From: an uncultured Verrucomicrobiales bacterium
Lineage (GTDB): Bacteria; Verrucomicrobiota; Verrucomicrobiia; Verrucomicrobiales; DEV007
Assembly: GCA_937891465.1 (NCBI GenBank)
Contig: CALAHF010000105.1
Location: 26,653-90,652 of the forward strand
DNA: 64,000 nucleotides
Reading direction: 5' to 3'
Shown here: positions 42,953 to 52,314 of the stretch, piece by piece
Position numbering within the stretch: position 1 is the first letter of the stretch
Layout: each line of letters starts with the position of its first letter
The notes under the pieces: model-generated
Seen by the model: only the letters and a program-made list of their open reading frames with translations
The model's database searches: none
Told to the model about the DNA's origin: nothing
Program-made: the position numbers and the translations under genes

Positions 42953-43969
42953 AATTGATTCTTTCAGCTCTGCAAAAATCAGCCGTCCCGCACTGGTTTG
43001 CACTGCTCCACCGACAACAACGGATTGCGTGGTTCCAAGCAAATCGATGGACTGATTGACGACAATCATGGTTCCATCACTCAAATAACCAACGGCTTGA
43101 TGATCGTCTTTGCCCTCTTTTACTAAGGCGAGACTCAATTCATCCCCGGGATCAACCGTTGGGCGGAGAGCCTGATTCAGCTCGTTCAGACTGAGCACCG
43201 TCACATTTTGCACCCGGGCAACTTTAGCCAAATTTGCATCGTTCGTCACAATTCGCGCACCGAGAAATCCCCCAAGGGCAGTCAATTTTCCATCGACCGT
43301 CTCTTCGTTCGGGAAATCTTCTTCGTGAATTTCGACTTCGATATTTTGCGATTTTTTCATCGACTCAATGCATTCCAAGCCACGTTTGCCTCGCAGCCTT
43401 TTCATTTCATCGCTGCTGTCAGCCAGTAATTGCAATTCATCGAGAACGAAACGGGGAACCACGAGTGATCCGCCGAGAAATCCTGTTGAACAAATTTTGG
43501 GCAATCGCCCGTCGATCAGAACGTTCGAATCGAGCAGCAACGGAGCCTCCTGAACTGAATCCTGCTTGAAGCGGACGTAGGGGATAACGAGGGAAAATTC
43601 TTCTCGTTTGCTGCGTAGTGCCATCATCATGCCGATAAATCCCAGCGCGAGGAACGAACAAAGGCGCCCAATGTCCCGGGCGAGCGGACTATTTTCAAAC
43701 CACCCGGAGTCGAAAATTCCAATCAGGGAAATCAACCAGGCGCAGACCAAGCCGATCAACAAACCGAAGGTGCCATGAGAAAAGCCACGAATCGTAAAGT
43801 TCCGCAGGATGAGATCAATCGCGAGTAATAAGAGCCCGAAACCAAGACCGATGAGAAAGCCGACCCAACCTTCGTCGGCCCCATTTCCCATCGCAATGGA
43901 AATTCCTAACAGTACGCAAAGCATCACGAACGCAGCGCGAGCTAGGTTCATCGGAGTAGAAGTATTCAT
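42950..43969 (-). CDS. membrane PIN/TRAM-domain protein (YacL-like)
   Basis: The 339-residue protein has four hydrophobic helices in the first 120 residues, then a PIN domain starting LLLDSNVLIDGRLPKICSTG with acid residues Asp and later GARIVTNDANLAKVA, and a C-terminal TRAM domain (GTMIVVNQSIDLLG). This is the layout of YacL-type proteins, probably RNases of the inner membrane face. The TRAM domain may bind RNA. It lies between prmA and ilvC. Confidence 0.88.
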   Translation of the reverse strand: MNTSTPMNLARAAFVMLCVLLGISIAMGNGADEGWVGFLIGLGFGLLLLAIDLILRNFTIRGFSHGTFGLLIGLVCAWLISLIGIFDSGWFENSPLARDIGRLCSFLALGFIGMMMALRSKREEFSLVIPYVRFKQDSVQEAPLLLDSNVLIDGRLPKICSTGFLGGSLVVPRFVLDELQLLADSSDEMKRLRGKRGLECIESMKKSQNIEVEIHEEDFPNEETVDGKLTALGGFLGARIVTNDANLAKVARVQNVTVLSLNELNQALRPTVDPGDELSLALVKEGKDDHQAVGYLSDGTMIVVNQSIDLLGTTQSVVVGGAVQTSAGRLIFAELKESI

Positions 43970-43994
43970 AAACAGTTATGTATGTCGACGTCAT

Positions 43995-44020
43995 GTATGA
44001 TGCGGAACAGACGTTCCGCG
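43995..44020. other. short hairpin between prmA and the PIN/TRAM gene
   Basis: GCGGAAC-aga-cGTTCCGC forms a 7-bp stem in the 104-bp space. No T-run is present, so it is unlikely to be a terminator. Confidence 0.3.
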
Positions 44021-44073
44021 GGTATGTATGCCGCCACTGTAAGCAAGATCGATGCTCAAATCGAGCCCGCAAT

Positions 44074-44994
44074 TCAGGAATCAGCCATCTTCCCCGCAGC
44101 AGCTACCCATTTGCCACGGCGCAAAAACTTGTCGAGATGAATTCCCACGGATTGGGCTGCTTCGAAGACTTCTTTCGTCTGCGAGGTGAGAAATCCTGAC
44201 AAAATCACCGTTCCGCCTTCCGTCAAACAACGCGGCACATTCGGCATAATCGCGACGAGCAAGCTGCTGAACAAATTCGCCGCGACAATTTCGTATTTCT
44301 GCTCAGGTTTGGAAAAATCGGAATGATCCAACCAATCAACCGCATCATCGCCAAGAAAGTTGATCTTCGATTCGTCGACATCGTGAAGCTTGGCATTCTT
44401 AATCGCGACCCGCAGCGCCAATTCGTCGAATTCGATCGCGGTGATTTCACCCGACCCCAATTTTTCTGCAGCAATTGCTAGAATTCCACTGCCACATCCC
44501 AAATCGAGCGTTTTCCATTCGCCTTCGGGAAGATCCCGCGTGGCATCAACCAGCAAGCGAAGACACCCCGCCGTCGTTGGGTGAAACCCCGTTCCAAAGG
44601 CCAATTGAGGCGGAAATGACAACACATCGCGGCCCGGATTTTCTTCATGGAGTGTTTTCAAAAAATCAGCCTCGCCGGACTCCGTAACGATCAGGCGATT
44701 GCGAACGCGAATCACGCCCGCCCCGCCATCAAGGGCCGGCTTCCATTCCTGATCACGAATTTCAGCAACGCCGCCGCCGAATTTGGTTTTCAGCCCCTCG
44801 CACAGCTCGCGGGTCGGATCGTAAACCATGAACTTCCAACGCTTCCGGTTGGCAATTTTTTCCGAAACAAACGAAACGCCCTCAACCGTCAATTCAGTCT
44901 CCCACCAATCGACATCGGCATCCTCGACGGACTTTGACCAACGGAAGACTTGAGTGGAAGGATTCAGGGGCTGGGAATCAGGATTCGAGGACAT
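44074..44994 (-). CDS. prmA: ribosomal protein L11 methyltransferase
   Basis: The 306-residue protein has the PrmA layout: a small N-terminal substrate domain, then RDVLSFPPQLAFGTGFHPTT, motif I LDLGCGSGILAIAAEKLG, EITAIEFDELALRVAIKNAK, the YEIVAANLFSSLLVAIMP motif IV with the NL pair, and GGTVILSGFLTSQ. It trimethylates L11 in the cytoplasm using SAM. Start MSSNPDSQP at 44994 is the only sensible ATG. The 117 bp upstream (44995-45111) hold nothing recognisable. Confidence 0.92.
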   Translation of the reverse strand: MSSNPDSQPLNPSTQVFRWSKSVEDADVDWWETELTVEGVSFVSEKIANRKRWKFMVYDPTRELCEGLKTKFGGGVAEIRDQEWKPALDGGAGVIRVRNRLIVTESGEADFLKTLHEENPGRDVLSFPPQLAFGTGFHPTTAGCLRLLVDATRDLPEGEWKTLDLGCGSGILAIAAEKLGSGEITAIEFDELALRVAIKNAKLHDVDESKINFLGDDAVDWLDHSDFSKPEQKYEIVAANLFSSLLVAIMPNVPRCLTEGGTVILSGFLTSQTKEVFEAAQSVGIHLDKFLRRGKWVAAAGKMADS

Positions 44995-45111
44995 GAAAGA
45001 CGAAAGGGCAAAATTACAGTTCAGTTTGGTCCGTCAGAATTCCCGCAAATTCCAAACAATTCTTTCAAATTCCCGTTTTTAAAAAATCTGAGAACCTGAG
45101 TTTCAAATGAG

Positions 45112-45407
45112 TCATTCCAAATCCAAATTTTGAGAGGCTGACTTCAATTTCTTCCTAAAATGAAATGTTGAAAGCACGATCCCCGCGATGCACAAACCCC
45201 ACACCCCAACAATCCAAGCATTAGAGAAATTCACTTCTCCATACAATTTTCCGATCAAGAAAAAGTAAACACCGCCCACCAAGATAATGTCAATCACAGT
45301 TGAAATTGGATGTTTTTTCGAAAGCAAACCAGAAAACAGCAGCCCAACGAAATAAAAACGGCGACAAGCAGCCACTTTCCCAGAAATGCGATCAAGACCT
45401 CCATCAT
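45112..45407 (-). pseudogene. small membrane protein gene with a probable frameshift
   Basis: The reading frame ending at 45112 encodes LLFSGLLSKKHPISTVIDII, LVGGVYFFLIGKLYGEV and AWIVGVWGLCIAGIVLSTF, three hydrophobic stretches, but its only starts are poor (TTG). In a second frame, ATG at 45405-45407 begins MMEVLIAFLGKWLLVAVFIS, which looks like the true N-terminal helix, and runs out of character just as the first frame begins to make sense (near 45330-45340, GCTGCTGTTTT). A one-base indel would join the two into a protein of about 98 residues. The family is unknown. A sequencing or assembly error is possible. Confidence 0.5.
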
Positions 45408-45456
45408 TGCACTTCAATAATAGCCGATCCGACTGTTTTAAAAAAATACATAAAAA

Positions 45457-45531
45457 TGGAGCGGGTGATGAGATTCGAACTCACGACATCGACCTTGGCA
45501 AGGTCGCGCTCTACCACTGAGCTACACCCGC
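45457..45531 (-). tRNA. tRNA-Gly (anticodon GCC)
   Basis: On the minus strand the acceptor stem GCGGGTG/CACCCGC, D arm GCTCAGTGGTAGAGC, anticodon stem CGACC/GGTCG with loop TTGCCAA (anticodon GCC) and T arm GTGAGTTCGAATCTCAT are all intact. The discriminator is T and CCA is encoded (45457-45459). It lies 119 bp upstream of trpC, on the other strand. Confidence 0.95.
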
Positions 45532-45652
45532 TCATTAACCTCACCAGCGTTCAGGCGAGGGGCCGGTAATTTGGTTATAAAACGAATGTTTTCAAGCTCA
45601 ATTTTAAAAAAAGACCGTTGCCCTCGTAGATTCGAATCGTAGTCTTTTCGTG

Positions 45653-46510
45653 ATGTCGAAAAAACGATTCGGAAACAAGCTGGACGAGATCCTCGCTGAC
45701 AAGGAAATTGAAGTCGAAGCCTTGCTGCCACGGCTGGAAAAGCTAAAACATGCGGCAGGATTGCGGGATGATTTCCGTTCATTTTTCACGTCTCTGGGCG
45801 GTGGGCTCCGCAATAAGGAGGAAGGCGAAGGCTACGGCACAACCGATCTGGCAATCATTGCCGAAGTGAAAAAAGGCTCACCTTCCGCGGGAATCATCGC
45901 GGAAGATTTTGATCCGGTTCAAATCGCGATCGATTACGACAAAGCCGGAGCCAATGCTATTTCCGTTCTCACCGACGAAAAATATTTTCAGGGGCACCTT
46001 TCGTATCTCGCGCTCATTCGCAAGGAAGTCCGCGCGCCCGTTCTGCGAAAAGATTTCATCATCCACGAAGTGCAGATTTATGAAGCCGTCGTCGCCGGTG
46101 CCGATGCAATTTTGCTGATCGTTGGCGCGCTGGAGCAGGATGAATTGGTCAAACTCTACGATATTGCCCGGAACTGCCAGCTAGACGTCCTGATGGAAGT
46201 GCATGATCTCGAGGAACTTGACCGCGCCCTCGAAATCGAGGCCCGCATCATCGGCGTGAACAATCGCAATTTGCGGACCTTCGAAGTGTCTCTCGAAACC
46301 ACGCGCGATCTCAGCGAAGAACTCGGACCAGATATCATTCTCGTCAGCGAAAGCGGCATCAAAACTGCCGAAGACGCCGCCAAAGTGAAATCCTGGGGGG
46401 CCGATGCTTTGCTCATTGGGGAGTCGTTGATGCGTTCACCAGACAAAGCCGCGCAAATGCAAGCATTCAAAGAAGCGCGGCTTGCTGATGAACCGACGGA
46501 ATTGAGCTGA
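45653..46510 (+). CDS. trpC: indole-3-glycerol phosphate synthase
   Basis: The 285-residue TIM barrel has the family sequence IIAEVKKGSPSAGIIAEDFD (first catalytic Glu/Lys region), APVLRKDFIIHEVQIYEAVV (catalytic Lys), DVLMEVHDLEELDRAL (Glu), IIGVNNRNLRTFEV and VSESGIKTAEDAAKVKSWGAD, ending in LLIGESLM. It closes the indole ring in tryptophan synthesis. An ATG at 45653 is used; a GTG one codon upstream is possible. No other trp genes are nearby. Confidence 0.96.
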   Translation: MSKKRFGNKLDEILADKEIEVEALLPRLEKLKHAAGLRDDFRSFFTSLGGGLRNKEEGEGYGTTDLAIIAEVKKGSPSAGIIAEDFDPVQIAIDYDKAGANAISVLTDEKYFQGHLSYLALIRKEVRAPVLRKDFIIHEVQIYEAVVAGADAILLIVGALEQDELVKLYDIARNCQLDVLMEVHDLEELDRALEIEARIIGVNNRNLRTFEVSLETTRDLSEELGPDIILVSESGIKTAEDAAKVKSWGADALLIGESLMRSPDKAAQMQAFKEARLADEPTELS

Positions 46511-46521
46511 AACGTAGGTGC

Positions 46522-46594
46522 GAGCGTGAGCGAGCCACCTGCAACGGTTCGGGCCGAAAACTCCGGCGCGAACTACAACTGCTCGCTCACGCTC
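46522..46594. repeat. intergenic inverted repeat with 13-bp arms
   Basis: GAGCGTGAGCGAG (46522-46534) and CTCGCTCACGCTC (46582-46594) are exact reverse complements with 47 bases between; outside them GTAG and CTAC can extend the pairing loosely. It fills most of the trpC-S41 protease gap. It is unlike the AACAGGGT family and occurs once here. Confidence 0.75.
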
Positions 46595-46644
46595 TCAGCT
46601 ACAGTGTTTGCTTGAATTCCTTTCCGTTAGCGAGACATTGCCGC

Positions 46645-48027
46645 ATGAGAAATTTTTGGACTTCAGCGATTTGGATCTTTCCCGCGCTTTGTCTTTTTTG
46701 CCAATCGACTGCCTTCAGTCAGAAAGCCGACGCCGATGCGGCAATCGACAACGAGGCTGAATTGAAGGCGGATGAAGATTCCGGCTTTGAGCAAATCGAA
46801 TTGTTCACCCGCGTGCTTGAGCGAATTCGCCAGAGTTACGTTGATCCCGAGAAGGTTACCTACGAAAAACTGATCAACAGCGCGCTCGATGGAATGATCG
46901 CTGATCTCGACCCGCACTGCCAGTTCATGCAGCCGCAGGTGTTCGAGCAGATGAAGAAAAACACCGGCAGCACCTACGAAGGCGTCGGCATCACCATCGC
47001 AAATCGAAATGAAATGCTCACGATCGTGACCGTTCGCGAAGACGGCCCAGCGGCGCGCGCTGGCGTCATGCCTCAAGATCACATTTTAAAAATCAACAAC
47101 ACGCTGACTGAAGACGTCGGCATGACCGAGGCCGTCCAAATGCTTCGTGGAAAGCCCGGCCAGAAGCTGAAATTGACGATTAGACGCCCCGCGACCAGCG
47201 AACTTCTCGAGTTCGAAATGATCCGCGAAATCATCAAGCAATCGACGATCAAAGACATTCGGATTCTCGATGAAAAACTGACTGCTCCCTACAAAATGGG
47301 TTACTGCCGCCTTCAGCAATTTAATTCACCGAGCCACGAAGAACTCGCTGACGCGCTCGATCAACTCGAGAAAGACGGCATGAACGCGTTCGTTTTTGAC
47401 CTGCGGAACAATCCCGGCGGCTTGCTCAACAGCGCGATCGATATCTGCGGTGAGTTTGTGGATGCTGGAACCGTGGTTCTCACCACTGAAGGCAAACCCG
47501 GCTCCGGCGAGATTAAAGTGTATCGCACCACCGCTCGCGCCAAGCGTCGCGACCGCGCCTATCCCGTAGCGATTTTGATCAATCACTCCAGCGCGAGTGG
47601 ATCGGAAGTTGTCGCTGGTGCTTTGCAAGATTTGAAGCGAGCTATCGTGGTCGGCGAGACGTCTTTTGGAAAAGGATCCGTTCAAACGATTCTTCCTCTC
47701 GAAGGCAGTGGCGGAAAAGCGATTCGGATGACGACAGCAAAATATTACACTCCGAGTCACCGGACGATTCACGAAAACGGCGTGATTCCAAATATCGTGG
47801 CGACGCTGACTCCACCACAGGAAAAAGCCCTCGCTAATTGGTTTTACCGCGCAAGTTTGCGTCCTGAAGAGCGCAAGCAGGCCGAAAAATTCAGAGACGT
47901 CCAGCTCATCCGTGCCGTCGATGCGATGAAAGGTGCGCTGGTTTATTCGAATTTCGGAGACGAAAAGAAAAATCCAGCGGAAGCGACTGAAGTCGTTGAG
48001 AACAAAGAAACGAAAAAGCCGGAGTGA
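46645..48027 (+). CDS. S41-family C-terminal processing peptidase
   Basis: The 460-residue protein from ATG 46645 has a signal peptide ending near AFSQ, an N-terminal helix bundle (FTRVLERIRQSYVDPEKVTY, ALDGMIADLDPHCQFM), a PDZ domain (YEGVGITIANRNEMLTIVTV to LTIRRP), and the S41 core FVFDLRNNPGGLLNSAIDIC, LINHSSASGSEVVAGALQD with the catalytic Ser, and GETSFGKGSVQTI with the catalytic Lys. It degrades or trims proteins in the periplasm. The stop overlaps the tsaD start (GTGA), so they are coupled. A start 33 bp upstream is less likely. Confidence 0.93.
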   Translation: MRNFWTSAIWIFPALCLFCQSTAFSQKADADAAIDNEAELKADEDSGFEQIELFTRVLERIRQSYVDPEKVTYEKLINSALDGMIADLDPHCQFMQPQVFEQMKKNTGSTYEGVGITIANRNEMLTIVTVREDGPAARAGVMPQDHILKINNTLTEDVGMTEAVQMLRGKPGQKLKLTIRRPATSELLEFEMIREIIKQSTIKDIRILDEKLTAPYKMGYCRLQQFNSPSHEELADALDQLEKDGMNAFVFDLRNNPGGLLNSAIDICGEFVDAGTVVLTTEGKPGSGEIKVYRTTARAKRRDRAYPVAILINHSSASGSEVVAGALQDLKRAIVVGETSFGKGSVQTILPLEGSGGKAIRMTTAKYYTPSHRTIHENGVIPNIVATLTPPQEKALANWFYRASLRPEERKQAEKFRDVQLIRAVDAMKGALVYSNFGDEKKNPAEATEVVENKETKKPE

Positions 48028-49058
48028 ACACTTCCGAGCGACAACCTCTCGTTCTCGCAATCGAGACTTCCTGCGACGAAACGGCCGTTTCAATCGCTCG
48101 CGGGACGAACGAAATTTTGTGCAGTGAAATCGCATCTCAAATCGCGATTCACAAGCCATACGGCGGTGTCGTTCCCGAATTGGCGTCGCGGAATCATAAC
48201 CTTGCTATTCAGCCTGTTATTGCCGCCGCTTTAGAAAATGGTGGCGTTTCGCTTTCACAACTTGATGCCGTCGCCGCAACTGCCGGCCCCGGTTTAGCAA
48301 GTTCATTGCTGATTGGCGATACCACGGGAAAAGCGCTCGCGCTCGGCCTTGGAAAACCGTTCTACTCGATCAATCACATCGAAGGCCATTTGCTTTCTCC
48401 CTTCATCGGCGACGACAACGGAATCCGCGAAGGCATTGCTTTGGTCGTCAGTGGCGGCCACACCTTGATCGTAAAAATCAACGCCGTTGACGATTACGAA
48501 GTCCTCGGTTCAACCAAAGATGACGCCGCCGGCGAGGCATTCGACAAAGTCGCCAAAATGCTCGATCTGCCTTACCCCGGCGGTCCAGAAATCGATAAAC
48601 TCGCCCGCGAAGGCGATCCCGCTGCGTTCGATCTTCCCCGAAGCATGATCGACAGCGGCGACTTCCAATTCAGTTTCAGCGGCCTCAAAACAGCTGTGTT
48701 CTATCTTCTCCAAAAATTGCCCGAAGCGCTTTCGGAGACCGATTTGAAAAATGTCTGTGCTTCGTTTCAGCAAGCCGTCATCGATGTTCTCATCGCAAAA
48801 ACAATCGCTGCCGCGAAGCAAACTGGAAGCAAACTCGTCGCCGTGAGCGGTGGGGTCAGCTGCAATTCCCAGCTCCGGCGAGACATCACTTCCGCGTGTG
48901 AAAAAGCCGGGCTTGAACTCGCCATCGCCACGCCGCATCATTCGACAGATAACGCCGCGATGATTGCCTTCACCGCCGCCGCGCGAATCGAAGCAGGGAT
49001 TTCGCCATCACTTTTGAACACGGATGTGAATCCAAATTTGAAGCTCGCTGCGGATTAG
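48024..49058 (+). CDS. tsaD: tRNA N6-adenosine threonylcarbamoyltransferase TsaD
   Basis: The 344-residue ASKHA protein starts at GTG with ERQPLVLAIETSCDETAVSI, has the metal histidines in FYSINHIEGHLLSP, and VVSGGHTLIVKI, GEAFDKVAKMLDLPYPGGP, FSFSGLKTAV and LVAVSGGVSCNSQLR. It transfers threonylcarbamoyl to A37 of ANN-decoding tRNAs together with TsaB and TsaE, which are not in the window. It overlaps the upstream protease gene by four bases. Confidence 0.96.
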   Translation: MNTSERQPLVLAIETSCDETAVSIARGTNEILCSEIASQIAIHKPYGGVVPELASRNHNLAIQPVIAAALENGGVSLSQLDAVAATAGPGLASSLLIGDTTGKALALGLGKPFYSINHIEGHLLSPFIGDDNGIREGIALVVSGGHTLIVKINAVDDYEVLGSTKDDAAGEAFDKVAKMLDLPYPGGPEIDKLAREGDPAAFDLPRSMIDSGDFQFSFSGLKTAVFYLLQKLPEALSETDLKNVCASFQQAVIDVLIAKTIAAAKQTGSKLVAVSGGVSCNSQLRRDITSACEKAGLELAIATPHHSTDNAAMIAFTAAARIEAGISPSLLNTDVNPNLKLAAD

Positions 49059-49108
49059 AGATCACATCTTGTTCTTTCACAAAAATCGCTTTTCGCTATG
49101 ATTGCCGA

Positions 49109-50509
49109 GTGAAAAACTTGCTCTTTATCATCGCCTGCGCGGTTGGATCGACCGCTCTAATTGCTGCTCCGCAAAAACCAAATTTCATCGTCGTGATGGT
49201 CGATGACATGGGATACGAAGGCGTCAGCTGTTTCGGAAATCCCTATTTCAAAACGCCGGAAATCGATCGTCTCGCGAAGGACGGCATGAAGCTGACCGAT
49301 TTCCACTCGTCCGGCACCGTTTGTTCGCCTACGCGCACAGGACTATTGACGGGGCGCTATCAGCAACGGTCTGGGATCGAAGCGGTTATTCACCCATACA
49401 CGGATCACCCCGAGCACAAGAAAGGCCTTCAGCTTTCCGAAACCACGTTTGGCGAAGCGTTAAAAAAGGTCGGCTATTCCACCGGTTTGATTGGAAAATG
49501 GCATCAGGGGTATCCCCAAAATTCGGACGACTTTCATCCCCAAAATCATGGGTTCGATGAATTTGTCGGTTACCACAGCGGCAATATCGATTTCATCAGT
49601 CATGTGGGAGATCACATGCGGCACGATTGGTGGCATGGGAAAGTGGAAACCGAAGAGGAGGGTTACTCTACCCATCTTATCAACCAATACGCGCTCGACT
49701 TTGTGAAACGGCACGGAAAAAAATCCGACACCCCCTTTTGCCTATACATCGCTCACGAATCGATTCACAACCCAGTGCAAATTCCCGGTGACCCCGTTCG
49801 TCGCACCCTGCAAGAATGGAAACGGTGGAAATGGCAAGATCACACGCCCGAAGAACGAATCGAAAAATATCGGGGGATGGTTGAGCCGATTGACGACGGG
49901 ATTGGTCAGCTCCGCACAGCGTTAACTGATCTTGGAATCGAGAAAAACACCTTCATTTTATTTTTTTCAGACAACGGACCTTCGGGCGATTTCCCGAGCG
50001 GCAGCCCGAAGCTTCGAGGCCGAAAAGGCAGCGTTTATGAGGGAGGCCACAAAGTTCCCGCAATCGCCTGTTGGCCTGGAGCGATTGCAGCAGGAAGCGA
50101 ATCCGACACTCCACTGATCAGCATCGACATCATGCCAACCCTGCTGAGCCTCGCGAAAGCGACGATCACAGAGCCGGCGATGGACGGTGTTGATTTGTCA
50201 TCGGTTTTTCTAAAAAACGAAACCTTGCCCGCTCGACCCCTTTTCTGGGCATCTTTATCAAATGGAGGCCAGCGATCCGAGGCCATGCGTGACGGTGAAT
50301 GGAAACTCGTGGTTCAGCACCCGAAATCAAAACCCGGGACCTTCGAAAATGAAGCGATTGAGCTTTTTCATTTGGCAAAAGATCCTGAAGAGAAAACCAA
50401 TCTCGCAAAACAGAAGCCCAAACAGGCCGCAAAAATGCTCACCGCTCTGAAGGCCTGGTTTGCAGAAACATCGGCGAGCTCTCCGCCGCAGCCCGGCGGT
50501 TGGAAATAG
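49109..50509 (+). CDS. secreted sulfatase, type I
   Basis: The 466-residue protein starts at GTG and has a signal peptide ending LIAA (residue 20). The sulfatase motifs are MVDDMGYEGV (two metal Asp), the formylglycine signature TVCSPTRTGLLTG with Cys72, IGKWHQGYP and LFFSDNGPSGD. The compact length without an extra domain suits an arylsulfatase A or N-acetylgalactosamine-6-sulfatase-like enzyme. It is 50 bp after tsaD but probably has its own promoter. It lies near a DUF1080-ThuA fusion and a Gfo/Idh/MocA gene, so it may belong to a sulfated-glycan module. Confidence 0.92.
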   Translation: MKNLLFIIACAVGSTALIAAPQKPNFIVVMVDDMGYEGVSCFGNPYFKTPEIDRLAKDGMKLTDFHSSGTVCSPTRTGLLTGRYQQRSGIEAVIHPYTDHPEHKKGLQLSETTFGEALKKVGYSTGLIGKWHQGYPQNSDDFHPQNHGFDEFVGYHSGNIDFISHVGDHMRHDWWHGKVETEEEGYSTHLINQYALDFVKRHGKKSDTPFCLYIAHESIHNPVQIPGDPVRRTLQEWKRWKWQDHTPEERIEKYRGMVEPIDDGIGQLRTALTDLGIEKNTFILFFSDNGPSGDFPSGSPKLRGRKGSVYEGGHKVPAIACWPGAIAAGSESDTPLISIDIMPTLLSLAKATITEPAMDGVDLSSVFLKNETLPARPLFWASLSNGGQRSEAMRDGEWKLVVQHPKSKPGTFENEAIELFHLAKDPEEKTNLAKQKPKQAAKMLTALKAWFAETSASSPPQPGGWK

Positions 50510-50543
50510 GCAAATATTGCGGAGCCTAATGCTGATCGAGCTT

Positions 50544-50589
50544 CACGAAACGATAGGGTACGTTCGACGAACAGACCCTGTTGGTTCAA
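50544..50589. repeat. dispersed AACAGGGT-family repeat, copy 8 (inverted pair)
   Basis: CGAAACGATAGGGTACGTTCG then AACAGACCCTGTTGGTTC. The two cores are inverted relative to each other. It lies between the sulfatase and DUF1080-ThuA genes, both plus strand. Confidence 0.75.
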
Positions 50590-50661
50590 AAAATACGTTC
50601 TTAGAATTCTGATCATGCTATTGCCAGCAGTTTCCGTAACTGATACATTCCCGTCCGAATT

Positions 50662-52254
50662 ATGAATTCTAACACCCCCATAAAATTTCTTCTCGTGACC
50701 GGTGTGGTGGTCGCGTCAGTCATCGGAATCATCACCACGGCGCAAGACGAAAAAGGTTTTCACTCTATTTTTGATGGAAAATCTCTCGAAGGCTGGGTCG
50801 GCGAGAAGGCTCTTTGGAAAATCGAAGATAAGGCGATCACTGGCACGACAACGGCTGAAGCTCCAATCAAAGGAAACACGTTTTTAGTTTGGGAAGCTGG
50901 CGAAGTTGATGATTTTGAACTGAAACTTGAATACAAAATCGAGAACGGAAATTCCGGGATTCAAGTTCGCAGCTTTCGCCGAGGCGGCCCCGACAAGCCC
51001 TTCGTGATCGGAGGTTATCAGGCCGATTTTGAAGCGGGAACGCAATGGTCAGGCACGATTTATGGTGAAGGCTATCACGGAATTCTCGCGAAGCGTGGTC
51101 AGTCAAGAAAACGAATCGAAGGCGAGACGTTTGAAGATTTGAAAGCAGTGGGCGATCCTGCTGAACTGCAAACGCACATTAAAACGGGCGAGTGGAATTC
51201 GTATCACATCACGGCAAAGGGAAATCAAATCACGACGCGGATTAATGGCAAAGTCATGGCGGAGCTGGTGGATGAAGCTCCCGATGCCCGTCGCAGCGGG
51301 CTTCTCGCTTTGCAGCTGCACGCAGGTCCGGCGATGAAAGTTCAGTTTCGCGACATCAAACTGAAGCGGCTCGCTTTGGAAGATCGCAAAAAAGTCGTGT
51401 TTATCGCGGGCAAGCCGAGTCACCCAGCACGGACGCACGAGCACAATGCAGGTTGCCTTTTGCTGACGAAACAGATCAACGAGCATCACGCCGATAAAAT
51501 GGTCGCGACGACTTACACGAATGGCTGGCCATCGGATCCTTCGGCCTTTCAGAATGCGGATTCAGTTGTCATGTTTGCTGACGGCGGACAGCGTCACCCG
51601 GCATTTTTCCATCTGAAAACGCTGGAAGCGCTTCGCAATCGCGGAGTAGGCGTCGGTGCGATTCACTACGCAGTGGAGATGGTTCCCGGAGAGACCAACG
51701 ACATGCTGGCTTCTTGCATCGGCGGTGCTTTCGAAATCGATTATTCGGTCAATCCTCATTGGGTCGCGGAGTTCGGCAATTATCCAAAACACCCCACGGC
51801 ATATGGCTTGAAGCCTTTTGGAATAAATGATGAGTGGTATTTCAACATGCGTTTCGTAAAAGGTATGAAAGGCGTAACTCCCATCCTGTCAGCGGTTCCC
51901 CCAGCGGAAACGATGTCGCGCAAGGATGGCCATCATTCAGGCAATCCTGAGGTTCGCAAGATGGTCGAGGCTGGCGATAAACAACACGTCGGCTGGGTTT
52001 ATGAGCGTGAGGCAGACGGCGGAAGAGGATTTGGCACATCGGGTGCGCATTACCACGACAACTGGGCGAACGATGATTTTCGTACGTTTGTCCTGAACGC
52101 AACAGCGTGGATTTCCAAGGTCGAAATCCCCGAAGCTGGAATCGTCACCCCAACTCCAACAAAAGCGGAACTCGACGCAAACCTGGATCCCAAACCGGCT
52201 CGGAAACCGAAGAAAGCCCCTAAAAAACCGGCCGAGAAAAAGAAAGCGGCCTAG
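50662..52254 (+). CDS. DUF1080 (3-keto-disaccharide hydrolase-like) and ThuA fusion protein
   Basis: The 530-residue protein has an N-terminal membrane or signal segment (FLLVTGVVVASVIGIITTA), then a DUF1080 domain (residues about 30-235) with FHSIFDGKSLEGWVGEKALW, DFELKLEYKIENGNSGIQVR and WNSYHITAKGNQITTRINGK, which is a concanavalin-like fold. From about 245 a ThuA-like domain begins: KVVFIAGKPSHPARTHEHNA, VVMFADGGQRHPAFFHLKTL, VGVGAIHYAVEMVPGE and GTSGAHYHDNWANDDFR. The tail is Lys/Pro/Ala-rich. DUF1080 domains act as 3-keto-glycoside hydrolases in some Bacteroidetes, and ThuA is linked to trehalose 3-oxidation. The fusion points to 3-keto sugar processing outside the cytoplasm. Confidence 0.85.
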   Translation: MNSNTPIKFLLVTGVVVASVIGIITTAQDEKGFHSIFDGKSLEGWVGEKALWKIEDKAITGTTTAEAPIKGNTFLVWEAGEVDDFELKLEYKIENGNSGIQVRSFRRGGPDKPFVIGGYQADFEAGTQWSGTIYGEGYHGILAKRGQSRKRIEGETFEDLKAVGDPAELQTHIKTGEWNSYHITAKGNQITTRINGKVMAELVDEAPDARRSGLLALQLHAGPAMKVQFRDIKLKRLALEDRKKVVFIAGKPSHPARTHEHNAGCLLLTKQINEHHADKMVATTYTNGWPSDPSAFQNADSVVMFADGGQRHPAFFHLKTLEALRNRGVGVGAIHYAVEMVPGETNDMLASCIGGAFEIDYSVNPHWVAEFGNYPKHPTAYGLKPFGINDEWYFNMRFVKGMKGVTPILSAVPPAETMSRKDGHHSGNPEVRKMVEAGDKQHVGWVYEREADGGRGFGTSGAHYHDNWANDDFRTFVLNATAWISKVEIPEAGIVTPTPTKAELDANLDPKPARKPKKAPKKPAEKKKAA

Positions 52255-52314
52255 TCAGAATAGACTTCCGAATTTGTTTCCAACCCTTTACCCTATACTC
52301 CCAATTCTAGAATT

